Positions 7,143 to 13,703 of a stretch of DNA of 16,665 nt are shown here, piece after piece; positions within the stretch are counted from its first letter, which is position 1, and each line of letters opens with the position of its first letter. The translations under genes and the position numbers were made by a program. The notes below the pieces were generated by a model. It did no database searches, was not told the origin of the DNA, and saw only the letters and a list, made by a program, of their open reading frames with translations. Source of the stretch: Polynucleobacter meluiroseus (GTDB lineage Bacteria > Verrucomicrobiota > Verrucomicrobiia > Opitutales > UBA953); the NCBI GenBank assembly GCA_943323725.2, contig CALPIW020000007.1, positions 1-16,665 on the forward strand, given 5' to 3'.

Positions 7143-7205
7143 CAGCGGGATTGAACTCCCCGCCCAACCTAGGTCAAACTGCTAACCTCCTAATCCCCTT
7201 CTCCG

Positions 7206-8387
7206 ATGCGTTTCCTCGCCCTCCTCGCCGTCTTCCTCACCGCGCCGCTCTTCGGCCAGAACTTTGTCGTGGACAGTAAGATCGAGGCGCTGATGGCCAA
7301 GGGCATCGTCGCCGTCGCCGTCGTCTCTGACGATCCGGTGCTCGGCAGCCTCGTCCAGTTCGCGCTCTCCGCGCACGGCGCGATCGAGGTCTCGCCTTCT
7401 TCTTCCGTCAAGCTGCGCATCGGCCGCACGGCGAACACCGCGGTCGTCGCCTGCGACAATCCTTTGTATACGTTCACGACCAACGTCGAAGCCCGCGACG
7501 AAGACCAGCTCGCGCTCAAGGTCGCCGACGCCGCGATCGTCGGCCTCGGTCGTCGCTGGCAGCTGAAGCCTCTCTACGCCGAGACGAAGGTCACCTTCGT
7601 CTCGCGCTACACCGGCCACGCGGAGATCTACGTCACCAACCTCGCCCGCTCGAAGACGCTCCGTCTGACGAACTACCGTAACACCTCTTACGGGCCGCGC
7701 TGGTCGGCCGATGGCAAGCGCGTCTTCTTCATCTCCTCCTTCCGCTCCAACTTCCCTGAGATCTTCTCGACCAACGGAGTCGGTGAAGCCGCCAAGGTCA
7801 TCACCAACGTGCGCGGCGCCCTCGGCGCGGCCAGCAGCGGTCCCGACGGTCGCATCGCGTTCGCTTCCTCCAACAAGGAGACGATGGACATCTTCGTCGC
7901 CGGTCCGCAGGGCCAGTCGCCGATCCGCGTCATCAAGGCTCCGAACAAGCAGTGGGTGAACACCGATCCGGCCTGGTCGCCCGACGGCACGCGTTTCGCC
8001 CTCACCGGCGGCCCGACGGGTCGCCCGGGCATCTATCTCGCGAATGCCTCCGGCGGCGCCCTGCAGCCCGTCGCCACCGGTTTCAGCTACAGCACCGAGC
8101 CGCGCTGGAATCCGGTCTTCTCCAACCAGCTCGTCTTCACCTATCAGTCGGGCAGCCTGCGTCTCGGCGTCATCGACCTCGCCGCGGGCAGCGTCCGGCC
8201 GATCGAGACCGCGAGCCCGGCCGCCCTCGCGCACGCTTCGTGGTGCGCCGACGGCCGACACCTCGTGGCCGCCCAGGGCGATTGGCTGGCCGTCGTGGAC
8301 AGCGTGACCGGCAAGGTCACGCGCCTGACGCCGGTGAGCCTCGGACGTTGTTCCGAGCCGGACTGCTGGACGCCGCGCGCGCGCTGA
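7206..8387 (+). CDS. TolB-like periplasmic beta-propeller protein
   Basis: A 393-residue exported protein. It begins with a short signal peptide (MRFLALLAVFLTAPLFGQ, likely cleaved near residue 18). A TolB N-terminal-type domain follows (about 20-125). The rest is WD40-like PD40 propeller repeats: YGPRWSADGKRVFF (162-175), SSGPDGRIAFAS (210-221), DPAWSPDGTRFAL (254-266), EPRWNPVFSNQLVF (298-311) and HASWCADGRHLVA (343-355). In the Tol-Pal system TolB binds Pal and OmpF/Lpp and helps outer-membrane constriction. No tolQ, tolR, tolA or pal is present here, so function in that system is only inferred and the symbol is withheld. Two cysteines near the end (382 and 387) could form a disulfide. Start is the only ATG giving a signal peptide; no Shine-Dalgarno motif is visible. 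The gene converges on the next gene with a six-base gap. Confidence 0.85.
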   Translation: MRFLALLAVFLTAPLFGQNFVVDSKIEALMAKGIVAVAVVSDDPVLGSLVQFALSAHGAIEVSPSSSVKLRIGRTANTAVVACDNPLYTFTTNVEARDEDQLALKVADAAIVGLGRRWQLKPLYAETKVTFVSRYTGHAEIYVTNLARSKTLRLTNYRNTSYGPRWSADGKRVFFISSFRSNFPEIFSTNGVGEAAKVITNVRGALGAASSGPDGRIAFASSNKETMDIFVAGPQGQSPIRVIKAPNKQWVNTDPAWSPDGTRFALTGGPTGRPGIYLANASGGALQPVATGFSYSTEPRWNPVFSNQLVFTYQSGSLRLGVIDLAAGSVRPIETASPAALAHASWCADGRHLVAAQGDWLAVVDSVTGKVTRLTPVSLGRCSEPDCWTPRAR

Positions 8388-8393
8388 GCGGCG

Positions 8394-8996
8394 TCACTTC
8401 TTCGCGGGCTTCGGCTTCGCGCCGCTGCTCTGGCGGTCGCGCTCGCGCACATAATTGAAATCACTCAAGGTGCTGCGCAGGACGGACAGGCTCGCTTTGA
8501 CGTCGCCGTCCTGACGTTGCAGGAGGGCGGCGGACTTTTCGATGCGCAGGCTCAGCGGGTTGGTCGTGGCGCCCGCCACGATCCCGAGCACGAGCAGGCT
8601 GAGGAAGGCGCCGACCTGGACCCGGCGATGCGCGCGCCAGACGCTCCGCGTCTCCTTTTCCATGCGGATGATGGCCTTCACGGCCTGCGACTGCGTGAAG
8701 CCGTCGATGTTCACGGCGTCGGCGAGTCCGTAGGCGAGCAGGCGGCGGCGGGTGGCATCATCGATGCGGTTGGCGTCGCTGATCTGTTCGGCCGCGCTGG
8801 CCGGGGGCTTCGCGGTCCGGACCTTGAGTCCTGAGCCGGCCGGGAAAAAGTCCGCGACGGTCCGCCAGACGTCTTCTTCGGCCAGCCGGCAGGGCTGATC
8901 GGGCGTCAGTTCGCCGGAAGCCAGGAGGGCGACCACCTCGGCCTCGGGGAGGGCGGCGGTGATTTCTTCGCCGGATTGGAGGTGAAAACTACGCAT
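8394..8996 (-). CDS. Membrane-anchored protein with an N-terminal GYF_2-like domain, function unknown
   Basis: I do not recognise this 200-residue protein with certainty. Residues 1-52 (SGEEITAALPEAEVVALL, then ASGELTPDQPCRLAEEDVWR) resemble the GYF_2/DUF4339 domain, a small protein-interaction module in which a gated 'xLxxGxLxPdxxv...W' pattern recurs. A charged, probably helical region with IRMEKETRSVWRAHRR follows (110-125). One transmembrane helix lies at about 127-145 (VGAFLSLLVLGIVAGATTN). The tail is positively charged and ends AKPKPAKK. The N-terminal domain is probably cytoplasmic. It converges on the tolB-like gene and is divergent from rpoN across a 120-base gap. Nothing in the sequence ties it functionally to either. 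The reading frame and domain pattern make it likely real. Confidence 0.7.
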   Translation of the reverse strand: MRSFHLQSGEEITAALPEAEVVALLASGELTPDQPCRLAEEDVWRTVADFFPAGSGLKVRTAKPPASAAEQISDANRIDDATRRRLLAYGLADAVNIDGFTQSQAVKAIIRMEKETRSVWRAHRRVQVGAFLSLLVLGIVAGATTNPLSLRIEKSAALLQRQDGDVKASLSVLRSTLSDFNYVRERDRQSSGAKPKPAKK

Positions 8997-9116
8997 GGTG
9001 CCGAGCCGGAGGACGGCGAACCGGACTATGGTCGCCTCCGCGGGGGTCGCAAGGCGATTGGGCCTTCAATACCCTTTGCAAATCGGGCCGGACCTCTTTT
9101 TCATAGACCTCGCTCG

Positions 9117-10565
9117 ATGGGCAACCAAGGCATCAATCAATCGCAGAAGCAGGTCCAAGGCCTCGTCCTCACGCCGCAGCTTCGCCAGTCGCTCCGCATC
9201 CTTCAGGTGCCTGCGGCCGAGCTCCTGCGTGAGATTTCCTCCGAATTGGCCGCCAACCCGCTGCTGGAGGAGGTCGAGCCGGTCTCCAACGAGAGCCTGG
9301 ACGGGCCGATGCCCTCCGAGGAGCCGGAGGACGACGGCCCCCGCGAACTTTCCCTCGGCGACGACGATTTCGACGCGCTCAAGCGCATGAAGGAGGACTG
9401 GGACGAAAGTTATTACGAAGAGATCCGTTCCCAAGGCTACACCCAGGAAGACGAAGAGCGCCGCCGGCACATGCTCGAATCGGCCACCGGCGAAGCCTCG
9501 CTGTCGGAACATCTCGCCGACCAGGCCCGGACGGCCAGCGACGATTCCGCCGTGCAGGAGGCGCTGAAGCTCCTCATCGCCTCGCTCGACGAGCGTGGCT
9601 TCGTGGAGGAAGACCTCTCGACCCTCGCGCTCCGTTCCGGCCAGCCCTACGAGGCCGTCATGACGGCCCATACGCTGCTGATGGCCTTCGATCCGCCCGG
9701 CATCGGCGCCCGCGACCTCCGCGAATGTTTCCTCGCCCAGCTCCGCCAGCGCGGCCGGGGCCTGTCCACCGCGGCCCGGCTCATCAGCGACTGCTGGGAG
9801 CCCATGATGGGCCGTCGCCTCGAGGAGTGCGCGCGCATCCTCGACGTCGAACTCGACGACATCCGCGAAGCCCTCGCCGAACTGGCCAAACTCGAGACCG
9901 TCCCGGCCCGCCGTTTCGCCCGCGACGACAACCGCGTCGTCACGCCGGACGCCACCGTCGAACTGGATTCCGACGGCAAATGGAAGGTCATCATGGACGA
10001 CCGCCACGTCCCGAAGCTCCGCCTCGCGCCCGCTTACAAGGACATGCTCGCCGGCCAGGCCCTCGGGGAAAAGGAGCGCACCTATATCCTCGAGCGCATG
10101 CGTCAGGGTAAGTTCCTCATCGGCGCCATCGAGGAACGCCAGCGCACCATCGAGAAGCTCGCGCACATCATCCTCGAGCGTCAGGCCGACTTCTTCGAGC
10201 ACGGCCCGTCGCGGCTGCGCCCGCTGACGATGACCGACGTCGCCAAGGAGATGGGCGTGCATGAGACGACCGTCGGCCGCGCCGCGGCCAACAAGTGGAT
10301 GCTCACGCCCCACGGTCTCCGCGAATTCCGCTGGTTCTTCACGTCCGGCGTCTCGACCTCCGATGGCGGTACCGTCGCCCAGGAAGGCGTGCAGGAGCTG
10401 ATCGCCGACATCCTCGCCCGCGAGAACCCCGCCGAGCCGCTGGCCGACGAGGCCATCACCGCCGAGCTGCGCAAGCGCGGCGTCCAGATCGCCCGCCGCA
10501 CCGTCGCGAAATATCGCGAAGCGCTGGGCCAGCCTTCGGCGCACATGCGCCGCAAGCGTCTCTGA
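9117..10565 (+). CDS. rpoN: RNA polymerase sigma-54 factor
   Basis: A 482-residue sigma-54, the usual length. Sigma-54 holds RNA polymerase at -24/-12 promoters until an AAA+ activator uses ATP to open them. Residues 1-53 are the glutamine/leucine-rich activator-interacting region (LTPQLRQSLRILQVPAAELL, 18-37). An acidic linker (about 54-120) follows. The core-binding domain is at about 120-330. A helix-turn-helix spans about 371-392 (MTDVAKEMGVHETTVGRAAA). The C-terminal RpoN box that reads the -24 element, ARRTVAKYRE, is complete at 459-468. The frame is open from 8976, but the family start is the ATG at 9117, just before the conserved region I; no Shine-Dalgarno motif precedes it. It lacks the lptB and hpf neighbours typical of proteobacteria. 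No AAA+ activator gene or clear sigma-54 promoter was found in the window. Its stop abuts that of the convergent amidase gene. Confidence 0.97.
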   Translation: MGNQGINQSQKQVQGLVLTPQLRQSLRILQVPAAELLREISSELAANPLLEEVEPVSNESLDGPMPSEEPEDDGPRELSLGDDDFDALKRMKEDWDESYYEEIRSQGYTQEDEERRRHMLESATGEASLSEHLADQARTASDDSAVQEALKLLIASLDERGFVEEDLSTLALRSGQPYEAVMTAHTLLMAFDPPGIGARDLRECFLAQLRQRGRGLSTAARLISDCWEPMMGRRLEECARILDVELDDIREALAELAKLETVPARRFARDDNRVVTPDATVELDSDGKWKVIMDDRHVPKLRLAPAYKDMLAGQALGEKERTYILERMRQGKFLIGAIEERQRTIEKLAHIILERQADFFEHGPSRLRPLTMTDVAKEMGVHETTVGRAAANKWMLTPHGLREFRWFFTSGVSTSDGGTVAQEGVQELIADILARENPAEPLADEAITAELRKRGVQIARRTVAKYREALGQPSAHMRRKRL

Positions 10566-11843
10566 TCAGGCGAGCCGGCCGAGGACGGAGTCCCAGCCGA
10601 AGTTCGCCATGTCGGGGAAGAGGAACTGCACCCCCGCGGTCCGGCCGTCGGGCAGGCGCGCGGGCGCGGCCACGACGGGCAGGCCCGCGAGCGAGGCAGG
10701 CGCGTTGAGCGCGAGGAGGCGTCGGCGGTGGGCGTCGTCCATGCCGGCCTTGCTCACCGCTCCGCCGAAGGTCGCCGGCAATGCGATGAAATGGTGACGG
10801 CGGAAGATCGTGCGGAAGGCGTCGGAGATGCGGGCGCGCGCCGCTTCGGCCGTACGCAGTTCGTCGTAGGTACGACGGCGACCGGCATCGAGGCGCGCCC
10901 AGACGACCGGATCGTATTCTGCCCGGCGGCGTTCGAGCCAGCCCGCATGGACCCGCGCGGCGGCGTGGCCGCCCAGGACCGGATAGACTTCGGCCGCGTC
11001 GGCGCAGGCGAGGCGAAGCAAGGTGGCGGCGGCGACGTCTTCCTGGGCGCCGGCCTTGAGGGCGACCGCGCGCATGGCGGCGAGATCGTCCGCGGGGATG
11101 CCCAAGCCGAGGTCGCCGGCCCAGAGGCCGGCGCCCGCGGGCGGGGCTTCGCCGAGCACGGCGGCGGAGACCTGACGGAGGTCGCCGGCCGAGCGGGCGA
11201 TCCAACCTTGCGTGTCGTAGCCCGGCGAAAGCGGGAAGATGTCGCCGACGGGCGCGACGTCGGGCGAGAGACGCAGGCCCCACACGCCGCAGTAGCCGCA
11301 AGGCACCCGGATCGAGCCGGCCGTATCGGTGGCGAGGGCGAAGGGCACGAGGCCACGGGCGACGGCGAAGGCCGAGCCGGAGCTGGAACCACCCGCGAGC
11401 AGGTCGGGCCGGGTCGGATGCGGGCAATCACCGTAGTGCGGATTCTCGCCGCTCAGTCCGAAGGCGAACTCATTGAGCTGCGTGCGGCCGCACTCGATGG
11501 CCCCGGCATCGCCTTCGAACGCCGCGGGGAGCGAAGACGTCGCGCGGGCCGCGCCGATCTCCTGCGGCAGGAACGTCGAGCCCGCGAAGGTCGGTTCGTG
11601 CTGCCGGAAATAAAGGTCCTTCGTGAGGAAGGGCACGCCGCCGAGGGCCGACTCACGCAGCGGCCAGGCTTCCTCGAAGCGGCGCGTCAGCGTGCGCGTG
11701 TCGGGCAGGCCGCACAGGGCCGCCCGTTGTTCCGCCGGGGCCATTTCCGCCAGCTTGAGCAGGAAAGCTTCCGCCGCCATACGCGGACCGCGCGTGAGCG
11801 TGAACTCGCGCCAGTCTTCGACGGACTGCGGCAACAGGGTCAC
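10566..11843 (-). CDS. Amidase-signature family enzyme
   Basis: A 425-residue hydrolase of the amidase-signature fold, which cleaves carboxamide bonds with a Ser-cisSer-Lys triad. The triad is visible: Lys75 (FLTKDLYF), cis-Ser153 in the GGSSSGSA loop (151-158) and nucleophile Ser177 in DTAGSIRVP. The 24-residue spacing from cis-serine to nucleophile matches characterised members. The 78-residue Lys-Ser spacing is also in range. No signal peptide. It is not GatA: gatB and gatC are absent and the middle portion is shorter and Ala/Gly-rich. The GTG at 11843 overlaps the stop of the upstream nuclease gene (GTGA), indicating translational coupling; an ATG 26 codons earlier lies inside that gene and adds only low-complexity residues. 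The stop codon abuts that of rpoN. The substrate cannot be deduced from the sequence. Confidence 0.88.
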   Translation of the reverse strand: MTLLPQSVEDWREFTLTRGPRMAAEAFLLKLAEMAPAEQRAALCGLPDTRTLTRRFEEAWPLRESALGGVPFLTKDLYFRQHEPTFAGSTFLPQEIGAARATSSLPAAFEGDAGAIECGRTQLNEFAFGLSGENPHYGDCPHPTRPDLLAGGSSSGSAFAVARGLVPFALATDTAGSIRVPCGYCGVWGLRLSPDVAPVGDIFPLSPGYDTQGWIARSAGDLRQVSAAVLGEAPPAGAGLWAGDLGLGIPADDLAAMRAVALKAGAQEDVAAATLLRLACADAAEVYPVLGGHAAARVHAGWLERRRAEYDPVVWARLDAGRRRTYDELRTAEAARARISDAFRTIFRRHHFIALPATFGGAVSKAGMDDAHRRRLLALNAPASLAGLPVVAAPARLPDGRTAGVQFLFPDMANFGWDSVLGRLA

Positions 11844-13198
11844 AGCGCGAGCGGGACGCCCGGTTCGGGGTCGTGCACGCGGGTGCCGGGCAGGGCGGCC
11901 GCGAGGGTCTCCTTCATCCACGCCCGCGCGGGCGGATCGCCGTGCGTCAGGACGATGTCCTTCGGCGAGACGGATTTCGCGAAGTCGATGAGCTCCTCGC
12001 GGTCGGCATGGCCGCTGAGGTGGAAGCGTTCGACCTTGGCGCGCAGGGTCGCGGTGTGGTCGAGGGTCTTGAACTTGAATTCGCCGCCGGGGTTCATGCC
12101 GATGAGTTCGCCGCCCGGGGTCTCCGGATCGCAGTAGCCGACGAAGAACACCGCGTTCTCTTCGTGGTCGAGCATGTTCGCGGCCACGCGCCAGGCGGGC
12201 GTCTTCTCGACGAGCATGCCGCTCGAGAGGAGGTAGATGCCGCGTTCGGGCATGTTCTTGCCCGGCTGCACGTACTTGCGCGAGAGCGGCAGGATGCCGA
12301 GATCGCGCAGGACCTGACGGCTGAACTTCACCTGCTTCGTCTTACGGCTCGCTTCGTCGAGGTAGTCGCAGAGGTCGAGACCGAGGCCGGAGCAGAAGAT
12401 CGGCACGTCGGCCAGATTGCCCGCGTCGGCGGCTTCCTGGAGCAGCAGCAGGATCTCCTGCATGCGGCCGAAGGCGAAGGCCGGGAGCAGCACCGAGCCG
12501 CCTTCGTCGCAGACTTCATTGATCGCCTTGATGAGGCGCTGCTCTTCCTTGCCGCGGTTGAACGACGGCGTCGTCGCCGTGGCCCCGCGCGTGCATTCCA
12601 TCACGAGGGTGTCGACCGGCGTGCGCGGGAAGTTGGCGCCGGCGACCGTGCGCTGGGCCTGGAAATGGACGTCACCGGTGAAGAAGTGCTTCTTCTTGCG
12701 GTGTTCGACGAGGCAGCCGACCGCGCCGGCCACGTGGCCCGCGAGGTGGAAGGAGAGGGCGACCTCCTCGCCGCCGCGGCCGATGATGCGCGGGTTGGCC
12801 AGGGGCACCGCCGCGAGGGCGTGCTCGACGCGTTCGACGTCGGTCTCGACGTAGAGCGGGTAGTCCTGGTTGCCGGTCTCCTCGCGCTGGCGCTTCATCA
12901 CCTGGATGGAGTTGCTCAGCAGACGGCGGACGAAGAGCGTCGTGGCGCCCGAGGCATAGACGCGGGCCGCCGGGTGCTGCTTGAGCAGGAGCGGGAGCGA
13001 GCCGAGGTGGTCGAGGTGGCAGTGCGTGAGGATCACGCCGTCGACCGAGCCCTGGATCTTGTCGATCTGCGGGAGCGCCTTGCGACCGTCGAGCTTGGGG
13101 TGGAGGCCGCAGTCGAACACCAGCCGCAGGCCGCCGAATTCGGCGAGCATGCAGTTGGCGCCGATTTCACGGCCGGAGTTGAGGTCGGTAAGTCGCAT
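11840..13198 (-). CDS. CPSF-like metallo-beta-lactamase/beta-CASP ribonuclease
   Basis: A 452-residue protein of the MBL-beta-CASP-RMMBL family, which includes CPSF73/Ysh1 and bacterial RNA-processing exo- and endonucleases. Zinc-binding motifs are intact: HCHLDH (59-64, motif 2), His155 in HLAGHVAG (motif 3) and Asp176 in FTGDV (motif 4). The beta-CASP domain follows (about 190-330), with MECTRG at 200-205 and AFAFGRMQEILLLL at 240-253. The RMMBL end includes His397 in HLSGHAD and His419 in LTHGD. The intact active site predicts cleavage of RNA, though DNA is possible and no substrate can be assigned. It has no KH domain, unlike archaeal aCPSF1. The ATG at 13198 shares one base with the apaG stop (TGATG), and its own stop overlaps the amidase start, so three genes form one coupled unit. 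Confidence 0.92.
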   Translation of the reverse strand: MRLTDLNSGREIGANCMLAEFGGLRLVFDCGLHPKLDGRKALPQIDKIQGSVDGVILTHCHLDHLGSLPLLLKQHPAARVYASGATTLFVRRLLSNSIQVMKRQREETGNQDYPLYVETDVERVEHALAAVPLANPRIIGRGGEEVALSFHLAGHVAGAVGCLVEHRKKKHFFTGDVHFQAQRTVAGANFPRTPVDTLVMECTRGATATTPSFNRGKEEQRLIKAINEVCDEGGSVLLPAFAFGRMQEILLLLQEAADAGNLADVPIFCSGLGLDLCDYLDEASRKTKQVKFSRQVLRDLGILPLSRKYVQPGKNMPERGIYLLSSGMLVEKTPAWRVAANMLDHEENAVFFVGYCDPETPGGELIGMNPGGEFKFKTLDHTATLRAKVERFHLSGHADREELIDFAKSVSPKDIVLTHGDPPARAWMKETLAAALPGTRVHDPEPGVPLAL

Positions 13199-13629
13199 CA
13201 GGAAGGGTCGGGCGGGGGCGTCATCGCGAAGACCGGGATCCGCGTGAAGACGCGTTCGCCGGTCGAGGTCGTGCCATGGAAGGAGCCTTCGGCCGTCCGC
13301 GGGCCGCCGGCCAGGTGGTAGCTGTTGTAAGAGAACTGCTCGCCCGGGGGCAGGGTGGGGGTCTCGCCCACGATGCCGTCGCCCTCGAAGATCTCGATCT
13401 CGCCGTCCGGCGAACGGATGATCCATTTCCGGCCGAGCAGCTTGACCGTCTCCTGGGAGAGGTTGCTGATGGTCAGGAAGTAGACGAAGGCGTGCGGGGT
13501 TTCCGGGGGGAAGTTCGCATCCCGGTGGTGGGACACCTTGTCGATGGTGACCCTGAGGCCTGGGAGTTCCTTTCCGGTAGCTTGCACGTGACCCAAGACA
13601 AGAGGGCTTGGCCGTCTTACGGAAGCCAT
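13198..13629 (-). CDS. apaG: ApaG domain protein
   Basis: A 143-residue cytoplasmic protein with an ApaG (DUF525) fold, a fibronectin-III/Ig-like beta sandwich also found in some eukaryotic F-box proteins. The signature runs from about 46 to 135: FVYFLTISNLSQETVKLLGR, the diagnostic GDGIVGETPTLPPGEQFSYN (83-102), then TAEGSFHGT (112-120). Family members bind divalent cations or pyrophosphate-like ligands, but the cellular role is poorly defined. In E. coli apaG is cotranscribed with the diadenosine tetraphosphatase apaH and rRNA methyltransferase ksgA. Here those are absent, and the next gene is a beta-CASP nuclease whose ATG shares a base with this stop. The ATG at 13629 is used; an alternative start would be within the first 25 residues, before the conserved domain. 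It is divergent from the large fusion gene over 74 bases. No Shine-Dalgarno motif. Confidence 0.93.
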   Translation of the reverse strand: MASVRRPSPLVLGHVQATGKELPGLRVTIDKVSHHRDANFPPETPHAFVYFLTISNLSQETVKLLGRKWIIRSPDGEIEIFEGDGIVGETPTLPPGEQFSYNSYHLAGGPRTAEGSFHGTTSTGERVFTRIPVFAMTPPPDPS

Positions 13630-13703
13630 AAATGGGGCAATCGTCGGCCCGATTGACCTTCCCTTCTTGCCCCTTCGGGCGGACGACCTTTGATGGGGTT
13701 CGG

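Noticed and set aside
5976..7154. Plus-strand open frame opposite mrp
   Set aside because: Antisense shadow of mrp with low-complexity sequence.
7143..9116. Sigma-54 (-24/-12) promoters upstream of genes near rpoN
   Set aside because: The gaps were read for GG-N10-GC with a TTGC core; none fitted with correct spacing. A whole-window matrix scan could find weaker ones.
9066..10544. Minus-strand open frame opposite rpoN
   Set aside because: Antisense shadow of a complete rpoN with all its motifs.
10566..11843. GatA subunit of the tRNA amidotransferase
   Set aside because: gatB and gatC are not nearby and the sequence beyond the signature loop is not GatA-like.
11843..11921. Upstream ATG for the amidase at 11921
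   Set aside because: It lies inside the nuclease coding region and adds 26 low-complexity residues; the GTG at the overlap is favoured.
10728..13321. Plus-strand open frames opposite the amidase and nuclease genes
   Set aside because: Antisense shadows without domain features; the minus strand has complete catalytic motifs.
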